Source: Bdellovibrionales bacterium (lineage in GTDB: Bacteria > Bdellovibrionota > Bdellovibrionia > Bdellovibrionales > Bdellovibrionaceae). Taken from it: a stretch of DNA of 64,000 bases. The position numbers and the translations under genes are program-made. The stretch is from positions 303,717 to 367,716 of the forward strand of contig JAFEAQ010000008.1 of NCBI GenBank assembly GCA_018266295.1, written 5' to 3'. The notes beneath the pieces are model-generated. The model saw only the letters and a program-made list of their open reading frames with translations. It had not been told where the DNA came from and did not search any database. Positions 16,698 through 24,597 of the stretch are shown here, in pieces (the stretch's first letter is position 1; every line of letters begins with the position of its first letter).

Positions 16698-18206
16698 ATT
16701 AGATTTGTTCTATTTGCCGCTGTCTGCTTCGGCATGATCAATGCTCAAGCGCTGACTCTTGAAAAGTACTCGAAGAAACCAAAATTAGTTGTGTTATTGG
16801 TGATTGACCAATTCCGTGCGGACTATCTGACAAAATATAAAAATGAGTTTATTCCTGCCGTTGGTAAGAACGACGTCGGGGGTTTTAATTACTTGATGAG
16901 CAAAGGCGCCTATTATCCTTTTGCTGAGTACGACGTCGTTCAATGTATGACTTGTCCGGGCCACGCCATGATTGCAACGGGAACTCATCCTTATTTCACG
17001 GGCATTCCGTTGAATGATTGGTACGACGTTGCCGGTAAAAAGAAAACTTACTGTGCTGAAGATGCAGAGTTTGGAATTTCTCCGCGCCGTTTAAAGACAA
17101 CCACATTCGGAGACGAGCTTAAAAATATTTCCGAGAATTCAAAAGTCGTTTCTGTCGCTTTGAAAGACCGATCTGCTGTCATGATGGGCGGACATCGTTC
17201 GGATGTGTCAGTATGGATGGACTTTGATCAGTTTGCATGGACGACAAGCAAGTACTACGCGAAAGAAGCGCCAGCATGGGCTCAGCAAGCAACAGAAAGT
17301 CTTCGTAAGGCTGGTACGCTGAAAAAAGATAATAAGACAGAAAACCTCAAAACACTGATCACTCCGGTGGGTGCAACGGTCACTCGTGAAATCGCAGAAG
17401 CTGCGCTCAAAGGTGAAAACCTTGGTAAGAATGGCCGTACAGATATTTTGGCTGTCAGCTTTTCATCGCACGATATGGCCGGGCACCAGTTCGGTCCAAA
17501 TTCACCAGAGCTCAAGGCGATGACGTTGGCTGAAGATAAAGAGATCTCAAAGCTTCTGAACACAATCAAGAAGCACGTGGGCTCTTTGAATGACGTCGTG
17601 ATTGCGCTGACTGCGGATCATGGTGTTGCGCCAAGCGTGGACTATGCTCAAGCAAATAAGCTTGATTCAGGCCGTATTGAGTACTTGGCATTGTATAAAA
17701 AAATCTACGAAAGACTCGACGCTAAGTTTGGTAAACCTGCAAAAGAGTGGATCGTTGCAGGCGTGAGCTACAATTTCTATATCAATCCGGAAGCTTTGAG
17801 TGACCGTAAAGTGAGCTCTGAAGATGTTCAGGCTGAAATCAAAGACGTGATGAAGACTCAGCCGGGAGTTTTCGAAGTTGCGACTCGCTCAGAAATCGCG
17901 AAAGGCATCTTGCCAACAGGCGTGCTGGCAGATCAGGTGTCTCGCCAATACATTCCAGGCACCAGCGGCGATATCCTTTTGATTCCGAAGCCATTCTATA
18001 TCAGTAAGGGTGAGGCGCCTGTGAATCATATGACGGGTTATGCTTACGATAGAACGGTTCCGTTGATTGTTCTCGGCCCGAATATTAAGCCAGGTATTTA
18101 CAACGTCGGCAAAGTCATCGACCTTGCACCGACATTAACATTCATTATGGGTGCGATGCCTCCGGCATCCGTGACGGGTCGAGTATTAAAAGAGATCTTT
18201 GAGTAA
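16695..18206 (+). CDS. Secreted alkaline phosphatase/phosphodiesterase superfamily enzyme, PafA-like
   Basis: A 503-residue exported metallohydrolase with a signal peptide (hydrophobic core FVLFAAVCFGMINAQA). It has the alkaline-phosphatase-superfamily layout: first metal Asp in LLVIDQFRADYL, nucleophile region MTCPGHAMIATGTHP followed by GIPLNDWYD, then FSSHDMAGHQFGP and LTADHGVAPS supplying metal ligands. This pattern is closest to PafA-type phosphatases, which release phosphate from phosphomonoesters in the periplasm. I chose the GTG at 16695, with AAAGGA 7 bases upstream, over a TTG at 16674. A 12-base hairpin covers this start. Phosphodiesterase activity is an alternative. Confidence 0.82.
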   Translation: MIRFVLFAAVCFGMINAQALTLEKYSKKPKLVVLLVIDQFRADYLTKYKNEFIPAVGKNDVGGFNYLMSKGAYYPFAEYDVVQCMTCPGHAMIATGTHPYFTGIPLNDWYDVAGKKKTYCAEDAEFGISPRRLKTTTFGDELKNISENSKVVSVALKDRSAVMMGGHRSDVSVWMDFDQFAWTTSKYYAKEAPAWAQQATESLRKAGTLKKDNKTENLKTLITPVGATVTREIAEAALKGENLGKNGRTDILAVSFSSHDMAGHQFGPNSPELKAMTLAEDKEISKLLNTIKKHVGSLNDVVIALTADHGVAPSVDYAQANKLDSGRIEYLALYKKIYERLDAKFGKPAKEWIVAGVSYNFYINPEALSDRKVSSEDVQAEIKDVMKTQPGVFEVATRSEIAKGILPTGVLADQVSRQYIPGTSGDILLIPKPFYISKGEAPVNHMTGYAYDRTVPLIVLGPNIKPGIYNVGKVIDLAPTLTFIMGAMPPASVTGRVLKEIFE

Positions 18207-18220
18207 AACGAAGATATAAA

Positions 18221-18250
18221 AAAAAAGCCGGCTCTTAAGCCGGCTTTTTT
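18221..18250. terminator. Bidirectional rho-independent terminator
   Basis: AGCCGGCT (18226-18233) and AGCCGGCT (18238-18245), a self-complementary stem with loop CTTA, are flanked by a run of As on the left and Ts on the right. It can terminate both the phosphatase gene (plus) and recN (minus), which converge here. Confidence 0.9.
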
Positions 18251-18254
18251 GTAA

Positions 18255-19952
18255 CTAGTGAGCTTCTTTTAAAAGCTGCTGGGCATGATCCAGACTTGTT
18301 TTTGAGATCTTCTCACCAGAGATAAGTCTCGCGATTTCTTTCACGCGCTCTTTATCAGCAAGTCCGACGACTTCCATCGTGACGGAATCCTTCTTCGGAG
18401 CCTTCTGAATAAAGAAGTGAACATCACCGAACGCCGCCACCTGTGGCAAGTGAGTGACACAGATAACTTGCTGGCCTTTTGCGATGCTCTTCAACTTACG
18501 GCCAACCTTTTCAGCGGTTTGACCGGAAACGCCGGTATCCACTTCGTCAAACAAGTAAGTGCGTGGCTGGTTCGAAGAACCTACAACGCGCTTGAGTGAT
18601 AACAAAATACGCGACAACTCACCACCGCTGGCAAACTTCGCCAGAGGGCGTTTAGGATCCTTCGCAGACGTTTGGCTCATGAACTCAACATCGCTGAAGC
18701 CAGAAGCTGTGAGGTTTTCAAGCCTCGTAATAGAAACCTGGAAAGTCACACCTTTCATGTTTAAATCCAAGAGCTCAGCATTCACACTGTCTGTGAGGAG
18801 CTGAGCGCCCTTTTCACGACGTTTGTGAAGATCCAAAGCGATCTTTTCCATTTCTTTCATCAATGCGGTTGATTCTTTTTTCAGTTCTTCGATGCGGGTT
18901 TCAGAGTTCTGCAAATTGCTGATCTCTGTTTCCATTTGCATCAAGGCCGCCAAGATATCATCAACCGTCGGACCGTATTTCTTTTGCACTTTACGAAGAT
19001 CGCTGAGGCGCTCTTCCAAAGATTCGAGGCGTTGCGGATCGCCGTCGATTTTATTGACGTACTGACGAAGATCATAGATGCAATCATCGATCAAAGTCTT
19101 CGCCTGTTCAAGTACGTCGATTTTACCAGCAAGCTGCGGATCCAAGGTCGCGATCTCGGCGCCACGCTTTAAAATCGTGTTAATGCGGTTCATGGCAGAG
19201 TCGTCGTCAGAGTACAGAGCCTCTTCCGCTGTATCCACAAATTGGAACAGACGGGAAGCGCTTTTGAGTTTCTTCACTTCGGCTTCGATCTCAACATCTT
19301 CGCCCGGAGACAAATCCAAAGCCGCGATCTCATCGCGCTGGAAGGTCAAAAAGTCCAAGCGTTGGGCTTTTTGTTTGGCGTCGCTTTCAAGTTGTTGGAT
19401 CTCAGTTTTGATTTCCTGATAGCGCTCAAAGTGTTTCTGATAAGCATGGCGCTTATCCCATGTGCCCGCATATTGATCGAGCAAATCCAAGTGATAAGCC
19501 TTCGATAGCAGGTGGCGATTTTCGTGCTGACCGGTCATTTCAATCAAGGGAGCTGAATGGCCCGCGACTTCAATGAGTGGCGCCACGATATCACGCAGAT
19601 TCGCCAAGGTGCTCAACGTGCCGTTCAGGTAAACCTTCGACTTGTCGCTGCCGGCACTGATGGTGCGACGAACGATTAAAGTACCTTCTTCGACTTCGAT
19701 GCCGAGCTCTTCAAGGTTCTTGCGAATGTCTTTACGATTGCGGATGTCAAAGGCGCCTTCGATGGTCGCCATCTGCGCGCCTGTACGGATCGTGTCTGCC
19801 GAGGACTTTTCACCCATAAGCAGGGCCAAGCTTTTCAACAGAACGGATTTGCCGGCACCGGTTTCACCGCTCAGGATGTTCAAGCCTTCTTCGAATTCAA
19901 TATGAAGATTATCAATGATAGCGAAGTTTGAAACTTTGAGTTCTAAAAGCAT
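18255..19952 (-). CDS. recN: DNA repair protein RecN
   Basis: RecN is an SMC-like ATPase acting in double-strand break repair. The 565-residue length is normal. The N-terminal Walker A is LSGETGAGKSVLLKSLALLMG, the middle (about 150-370) is heptad-rich and coiled coil, and the C-terminal half has KFASGGELSRILLSLK (ABC signature) with Walker B in TYLFDEVDTGVSGQTAEKVG. I chose the ATG at 19952, which has GAGGGGG 5 bases upstream; a TTG at 19964 would overlap that site. It is downstream of nadK by 23 bases, an arrangement seen in many bacteria, so prlC-nadK-recN probably form one operon. Confidence 0.95.
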   Translation of the reverse strand: MLLELKVSNFAIIDNLHIEFEEGLNILSGETGAGKSVLLKSLALLMGEKSSADTIRTGAQMATIEGAFDIRNRKDIRKNLEELGIEVEEGTLIVRRTISAGSDKSKVYLNGTLSTLANLRDIVAPLIEVAGHSAPLIEMTGQHENRHLLSKAYHLDLLDQYAGTWDKRHAYQKHFERYQEIKTEIQQLESDAKQKAQRLDFLTFQRDEIAALDLSPGEDVEIEAEVKKLKSASRLFQFVDTAEEALYSDDDSAMNRINTILKRGAEIATLDPQLAGKIDVLEQAKTLIDDCIYDLRQYVNKIDGDPQRLESLEERLSDLRKVQKKYGPTVDDILAALMQMETEISNLQNSETRIEELKKESTALMKEMEKIALDLHKRREKGAQLLTDSVNAELLDLNMKGVTFQVSITRLENLTASGFSDVEFMSQTSAKDPKRPLAKFASGGELSRILLSLKRVVGSSNQPRTYLFDEVDTGVSGQTAEKVGRKLKSIAKGQQVICVTHLPQVAAFGDVHFFIQKAPKKDSVTMEVVGLADKERVKEIARLISGEKISKTSLDHAQQLLKEAH

Positions 19953-19975
19953 ATTCCCCCTCAAATACCAAAATA

Positions 19976-20863
19976 CTAGGCTCTGTCGCCAAATTTCAAT
20001 TTCTCACGCAGCAAGTGGAAGTAGTTGTGCTTCGGCGCACGCACCACCCAGTGATCGTACTGGCTGCGTTTAATGACCACTTCGTCTTCCGGAGTGATCT
20101 CAGTTTCATTCTGTCCATCGACAATGAGCTGCGCTTTTTGCGAGCGCGCATCCATCTTGAAGGACATGTGCAAATCGTCCGGTAAAATCAGCGGACGACT
20201 CGTCAGGCTGTGCGGCGCCACCGGAGTCACCACGAAGACTTTCGCCTCAGGGTGCAGGATTGGTCCGCCGGCCGCGAGATTGTAAGCCGTTGAGCCTGTA
20301 GGGCTTGCGATAATGAAACCGTCCGCCTTCACTTCGCTCACCAGGAACTTCTCGCTGTAGATGGCCGTACTGATCAGGTGACTGCCTTGACCTCTCTCGA
20401 TGACCACGTCGTTGAGAGCGTGGTACTCAGCGCGGATCTTGCCTTTTCTACGAACGAAGACGTGAATCATCGAGCGCGGGCGAAGGTCCATTTTGTTTTC
20501 CAAGGTCTCTTCCAGAACTTTGAAAGCGTCCTCGGCACGGTTGCCGGTCAAAAATCCGAGAGAGCCCATATTGATTCCGACAATCGGAATCTGGCGTCCC
20601 TCAAGAATGCGTACAGCGCGCAAGTAAGTTCCATCTCCACCAAGAGCAATTACCAAGCCAATCTTGTCCAAAGACGCAGCTTTGCCTTTGATCGGCTTCG
20701 TGCCTGCAATCACAGTCTGTTGAGGAGCTGTGAATACATTGTAGCCTTTGTCCTTAAGCCAAGCCGCGATCTTCTTAGCAAGAGCCACGGCTTCAGCCGT
20801 TTGCAGGCGATAGACAAGGGCGATGTTTTTATTATCTTTCAGGATCAGCTTCTGCTCGGCCAT
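19976..20863 (-). CDS. nadK: NAD kinase
   Basis: NadK phosphorylates NAD to NADP using ATP or polyphosphate in the cytosol. It is 295 residues, as usual. The GGDGT motif appears in LVIALGGDGTYLRAVR near residue 72-85, followed by GINMGSLGFLTG, the ALNDVVIERG block and the second glycine-rich segment ASPTGSTAYNLAAGGPI. Its ATG shares one base with the stop of the oligopeptidase gene (TAATG), so translation is likely coupled. It supplies the NADPH used by many enzymes, including the GluTR encoded nearby, though that is not a specific link. Confidence 0.96.
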   Translation of the reverse strand: MAEQKLILKDNKNIALVYRLQTAEAVALAKKIAAWLKDKGYNVFTAPQQTVIAGTKPIKGKAASLDKIGLVIALGGDGTYLRAVRILEGRQIPIVGINMGSLGFLTGNRAEDAFKVLEETLENKMDLRPRSMIHVFVRRKGKIRAEYHALNDVVIERGQGSHLISTAIYSEKFLVSEVKADGFIIASPTGSTAYNLAAGGPILHPEAKVFVVTPVAPHSLTSRPLILPDDLHMSFKMDARSQKAQLIVDGQNETEITPEDEVVIKRSQYDHWVVRAPKHNYFHLLREKLKFGDRA

Positions 20864-22902
20864 TAAACCAGACCGTCCCTTCGCAAAAGAGCGTTAGGAT
20901 CCGGCTCACGACCGCGGAATTTTTTATAGAGATCCATCGGATGCTCAGTCCCGCCACGGCTCAAAACGTTTTCTTTAAACTTCTGAGCGACCTCCGCATT
21001 GAACAAACCTTTTTCCTGGAAGTATTCAAAGGCATCGGCATCCAAAACTTCAGCCCACTTGTAAGAGTAGTAACCAGCAGAATAACCGCCGGCGAAAATA
21101 TGGCTGAAAGAGCAAGACGTGTTCGTACCAGCGACTTTCGGCATGATGCGAGTCACTTCCGTTGCTTGAGTTTCGAAAACATCGACGTCAGCAATCTTAG
21201 AAGGATCTTGAGAGTACCAAGCCATATCCAAAAGACCGAATTGCAATTGGCGCAGAGACATCCAGCCGGCTAGGTATTTAGACGACTTTTTGATCTTCGC
21301 AACAAGGTCCGCAGGAATTGGCGCATTCGTCTCATAGTGTTTCGCAAACACATCGAGGCCTTCTTTTTCACCAACCCAGTTTTCCATGATCTGTGAAGGA
21401 AGCTCTACGAAGTCCCAATATACATTGGTACCGCTCAAAGAACGGTACGTGCAATCTGAAAGCATGCCGTGCAAAGCATGACCGAACTCGTGGAAGAGCG
21501 TGCGCACTTCATCATAAGATAACAAAGACGGCTTTGTCGGAGTTGGCTTCGTGAAGTTACAAACGATGCTCACATGCGGACGTTTCACATCACCATTGAG
21601 CAAGCCTTGATCGCGGAACGTTGTCATCCATGCGCCACCTTTTTTAGTCTCGCGTGGGAAGAAGTCTGTGTAGAAGAGGCTGATATATTTACCAGTCTTT
21701 TCTTCAAACACTTCGTAAACCTTAACTTCCGGGTGATAAGCAGGAATGTCTTTGTTTTCTTTGAACGTGAGGCCGTACAAGCGGCGAGCGTGCTCAAACA
21801 CGCCTTCCACCACGTTTTCAAGTTTGAAGTACGGGCGAAGATCTTCCTCGTTGAAAGAGTACTTTTTTTCTTTCAATTTTTCAGAGTAATACGAGAAGTC
21901 CCAAGGCTGAATGTCAGTAACGCCTTCAGATTCCATCGCGAACGCACGGACTTCTTCAAAATCTTTCAAGGCCGCTGTTTTTGATGGCTCCAAAAGTTTC
22001 GTGAGGAACTCACGAACTGTGCCTGGATCTTTTGCCATACGCTCAGCCAAGACGAAGTCAGCGTGGCTCTTAAAGCCGAGCAACTGCGCGCGCTGATGAC
22101 GAAGAGTCGTCAGACGCTTGATGGTCTCTTGGTTATCGAACTTGTCGTTGAATGAACGAGCGCCATAGGCACGCCATAGCTTTTCACGCAGCTCACGATT
22201 TTTAGCGTAAGTCATGAATGGCAAGTAGCTAGGGATTTGCAAATTGAAGAGCCATTGGCCTTTGTGGCCTTTGGTTTCAGCTGCGTGAGCCGCCGCTTCA
22301 ATCGCGCCTTCAGGCAAACCTTCGAGCTCTGATTTCTTATCAAGAAGCATTTCAAAGCTGTTGGTTGCTTTCAACACGTGCTCAGAGAATTTCGGGCCAA
22401 GAACAGAAAGCTCTTGATCGATCGCGCGAAGTTTTTCTTTGCCTTGGTTATCCAGCAAAGCGCCGTTGCGTGTGAAAGAGAGGTAAGTCTTTTCAAGCAA
22501 CTTCATTTGTTCTTTGTTGAGATCTAAAGAGTTGCGCTTGTCGTAGACGACTTTTACTTTTTTGAAAATTTCTTCATCCAAAGCAACGTCCGAGCTGAAC
22601 GCAGTTGCCACTGGATAGAGGTCTTTTGCCAAAGCTTGGTGCTCTTCGCTGGCGTGAGCAGATTCGAGGTTGCCGTAGATGCCGACAACGCGCTCAACGA
22701 GTTCGCTACAAGTCTCAAGCGCGACGATGGTATTTTCGAAGCTGGGTTCAGACTTGTTTTTTTTGATGGTTTCAATGTTTTGTTTGGCAGTTTGAATGGA
22801 TTGCTCAAGGGCCGGAAGGAAGTGCTCAGTTTTGATTTGATCAAACGGAACGGCTTGGTCTTTGAGAGTGAATTTTTCGAGTAATGGATTTTGATTTGTC
22901 AT
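20863..22902 (-). CDS. prlC: Oligopeptidase A, M3 family metallopeptidase
   Basis: A cytosolic thimet-type oligopeptidase (M3A) that degrades short peptides and cleaved signal peptides. The zinc site is HEFGHALHGML near residue 465, with the third ligand Glu downstream. The N-terminal NPLLEKFTLKDQ and PALEQSI match PrlC. The mature form is about 679 residues, as in the family. The start is uncertain: the ATG at 22902 fits the family N-terminus (MTNQNPLL) but lacks a ribosome site and is immediately preceded in the mRNA by a perfect 10-base hairpin; ATGs at 22935 or 22941 would read through the hairpin. It is first in the prlC-nadK-recN run. Confidence 0.93.
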   Translation of the reverse strand: MTNQNPLLEKFTLKDQAVPFDQIKTEHFLPALEQSIQTAKQNIETIKKNKSEPSFENTIVALETCSELVERVVGIYGNLESAHASEEHQALAKDLYPVATAFSSDVALDEEIFKKVKVVYDKRNSLDLNKEQMKLLEKTYLSFTRNGALLDNQGKEKLRAIDQELSVLGPKFSEHVLKATNSFEMLLDKKSELEGLPEGAIEAAAHAAETKGHKGQWLFNLQIPSYLPFMTYAKNRELREKLWRAYGARSFNDKFDNQETIKRLTTLRHQRAQLLGFKSHADFVLAERMAKDPGTVREFLTKLLEPSKTAALKDFEEVRAFAMESEGVTDIQPWDFSYYSEKLKEKKYSFNEEDLRPYFKLENVVEGVFEHARRLYGLTFKENKDIPAYHPEVKVYEVFEEKTGKYISLFYTDFFPRETKKGGAWMTTFRDQGLLNGDVKRPHVSIVCNFTKPTPTKPSLLSYDEVRTLFHEFGHALHGMLSDCTYRSLSGTNVYWDFVELPSQIMENWVGEKEGLDVFAKHYETNAPIPADLVAKIKKSSKYLAGWMSLRQLQFGLLDMAWYSQDPSKIADVDVFETQATEVTRIMPKVAGTNTSCSFSHIFAGGYSAGYYSYKWAEVLDADAFEYFQEKGLFNAEVAQKFKENVLSRGGTEHPMDLYKKFRGREPDPNALLRRDGLV

Positions 22903-22903
22903 A

Positions 22904-22926
22904 GGGTTTTGTGTAACACAAAACCC
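22904..22926 (-). promoter_or_regulatory. Perfect hairpin adjoining the prlC start codon
   Basis: GGGTTTTGTG (22904-22913) and CACAAAACCC (22917-22926) are perfectly complementary with a 3-base loop. In the minus-strand mRNA the stem ends one base before the ATG at 22902. It may restrict ribosome access, or it may simply be coding if translation starts at 22935/22941. Confidence 0.5.
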
Positions 22927-22979
22927 TTTACCCATCAGCATTTAGGGCAGGTTGCGCAGGGTGACAAAACAACCTAAAA

Positions 22980-23537
22980 TTAGCGGTATCCACCCATGCT
23001 ACCAGCAGACGTATTTGTTGCGCCCGGCGCTACGCAAATACCGAGGCGAGAACCGCCACCTGTGGTCTGACAGACGCGACCGGCGCCGCAGGCGTTCAAT
23101 TGGTCTACGAAACAGCTTTGAGCAACATTTTGGAAGCAGCCGTTATTTTGTTGTGGATAGCCTTGCGAGTTGCTGATCTGTGGGATGTTCACCCACTGAT
23201 TATTGTTCGCTCCGTAACCCCAGTAAACCGCTCCGTAAGCATAAGTGTTGAACGTGCTTACGCTCACACAGCCCATGCCGAACTGACCGTTGTAAACAGG
23301 GCGTGAACCCCATGGGCAGTTACAGAAATTACCGTTGGTTTGATAGTAGTAAGGATTGTAAGGGTATGCTTGATATCCGGGATACGCAGCATACTGATTG
23401 GAGTTGCAATAAGTTGTCCCATCCACACAAGAAGTTGGTGGTGGAACCGTAGCAACGGTAGAGTCTCCGCCTTTGTCGCCCGCACAGGCAGCAAAAACGA
23501 AAGGCATCACTAAGAATGTAAAAATCCAGCGCTTCAT
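22980..23537 (-). CDS. Tyr/Cys-rich hypothetical lipoprotein
   Basis: A 185-residue exported lipoprotein with a short signal and lipobox VFAAC around residue 17-21, so it should be anchored in the outer membrane or periplasm. The mature part is low in charge and unusually rich in Tyr, Asn, Gln, Gly and Cys (about ten cysteines after the lipid-anchored one), suggesting a disulphide-bonded surface protein. The ATG at 23537 is chosen because AAAAGGAG lies 7 bases upstream; an upstream extension to 23576 would push the signal peptide inward. It has no recognised domain. It is separated from neighbours by gaps on both sides and looks monocistronic. Confidence 0.72.
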   Translation of the reverse strand: MKRWIFTFLVMPFVFAACAGDKGGDSTVATVPPPTSCVDGTTYCNSNQYAAYPGYQAYPYNPYYYQTNGNFCNCPWGSRPVYNGQFGMGCVSVSTFNTYAYGAVYWGYGANNNQWVNIPQISNSQGYPQQNNGCFQNVAQSCFVDQLNACGAGRVCQTTGGGSRLGICVAPGATNTSAGSMGGYR

Positions 23538-23701
23538 GACGGACTCCTTTTGGTTCCTTGATCCATCCACAGTCATACAAGCTCTATGCCAGGGACGATT
23601 CCCGTCAGCACATTGTAAAATGGAAATGATAGGGGATTTCCCTCTGAAAAAGGACCCTTAGGAGACGATTTGAGGCCGCTGTAAAGAACTTCGACAACCG
23701 T

Positions 23702-24586
23702 TTAAGGAGCGGCTTCGAAGTAGACCGTTTTGTAGTTACGGTTACGGAGTTGTTCGAGCACGTAAGGCAGAGCCTTTACGCCGGCTGGATGTGTTTCATG
23801 CATCAAGAACAAGCCGCGGTTGTATTTATCAAACATACCCACAGCCGTATTCAGAGCGACGTTGCCATCCTGAGTTTCAGAATCCTTCATCGACATAGAC
23901 CAGTGGAAGTTCGCAAGATTGCGGGCTTTCAACAAGGCTTGCAGTCTTGGCACACTCGCGCCCGCACCGTAAGGGAAGCGGAAGAACGGCTGAATACGAT
24001 AGTTGTGACCTGGTTCTGCTTCATTGAGCTCTTTGACGATCTTTTGCAGAAGGGCGTTGGTTCTATCAATTTCTTTTGCGGCAGCTTCCTCAGAAAGCTT
24101 TGTCATATCCGGGTGCGACCACGTGTGAATGCCGACAGCATGGCCTTCGCGCAGGATATTTTTAACCACTTCAGGGTAAGTTTCGACATTGCGGCCAACG
24201 AGGAAGAACATGGCTTTGACGCCATGATCTTTCAGCGTCTTGAGAACGAAGTTGTTAATCTCTGGCTTTGACGGGCCGTCGTCGATGGTGATGGCGATTT
24301 CATCACGTTTCATATTGGCGTAAGTCAGAGGTGCCGGCACCATTGGCTGCGGAATCACGCGAAGTTCGCTCTCGAGAGTGAACTGACCGACAGGGCCTTC
24401 GGCTTTAAGCTTGCCGTTTTTAATCAGGCCACCAGGAACATTGATTTCAGACGCCGGTTCGCGGTCCGCAGTGCTTTCAGTTTCCCAAGTCCAGCCTGTG
24501 GTTGCGGGCTTATTCTGAAAAGACACGCAGCCAAAAAGAGTCAGGGCTGCCACAGATGCAAATGCGACCTTCTTTGCCGACATCAT
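23702..24586 (-). CDS. Polysaccharide deacetylase (NodB-type) lipoprotein
   Basis: A 294-residue lipoprotein (lipobox LFGC near residue 20) with a NodB homology domain. Motif 1 is ITIDDGPSKPE, with the catalytic Asp pair; motif 2 is HTWSHPDM, with both metal-binding histidines; motif 3 is FFRFPYGAG; a late LMHETHPAG supplies the final His. It should remove N-acetyl groups from a GlcNAc-type polymer in the periplasm or at the cell surface. Predatory Bdellovibrio is known to deacetylate prey peptidoglycan with related enzymes, so that substrate is a candidate, but it is not shown by the sequence. The start at 24586 has AAAGGA upstream. It follows the phospholipase-D gene by 11 bases. Confidence 0.86.
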   Translation of the reverse strand: MMSAKKVAFASVAALTLFGCVSFQNKPATTGWTWETESTADREPASEINVPGGLIKNGKLKAEGPVGQFTLESELRVIPQPMVPAPLTYANMKRDEIAITIDDGPSKPEINNFVLKTLKDHGVKAMFFLVGRNVETYPEVVKNILREGHAVGIHTWSHPDMTKLSEEAAAKEIDRTNALLQKIVKELNEAEPGHNYRIQPFFRFPYGAGASVPRLQALLKARNLANFHWSMSMKDSETQDGNVALNTAVGMFDKYNRGLFLMHETHPAGVKALPYVLEQLRNRNYKTVYFEAAP

Positions 24587-24597
24587 ATCGATTCCTT

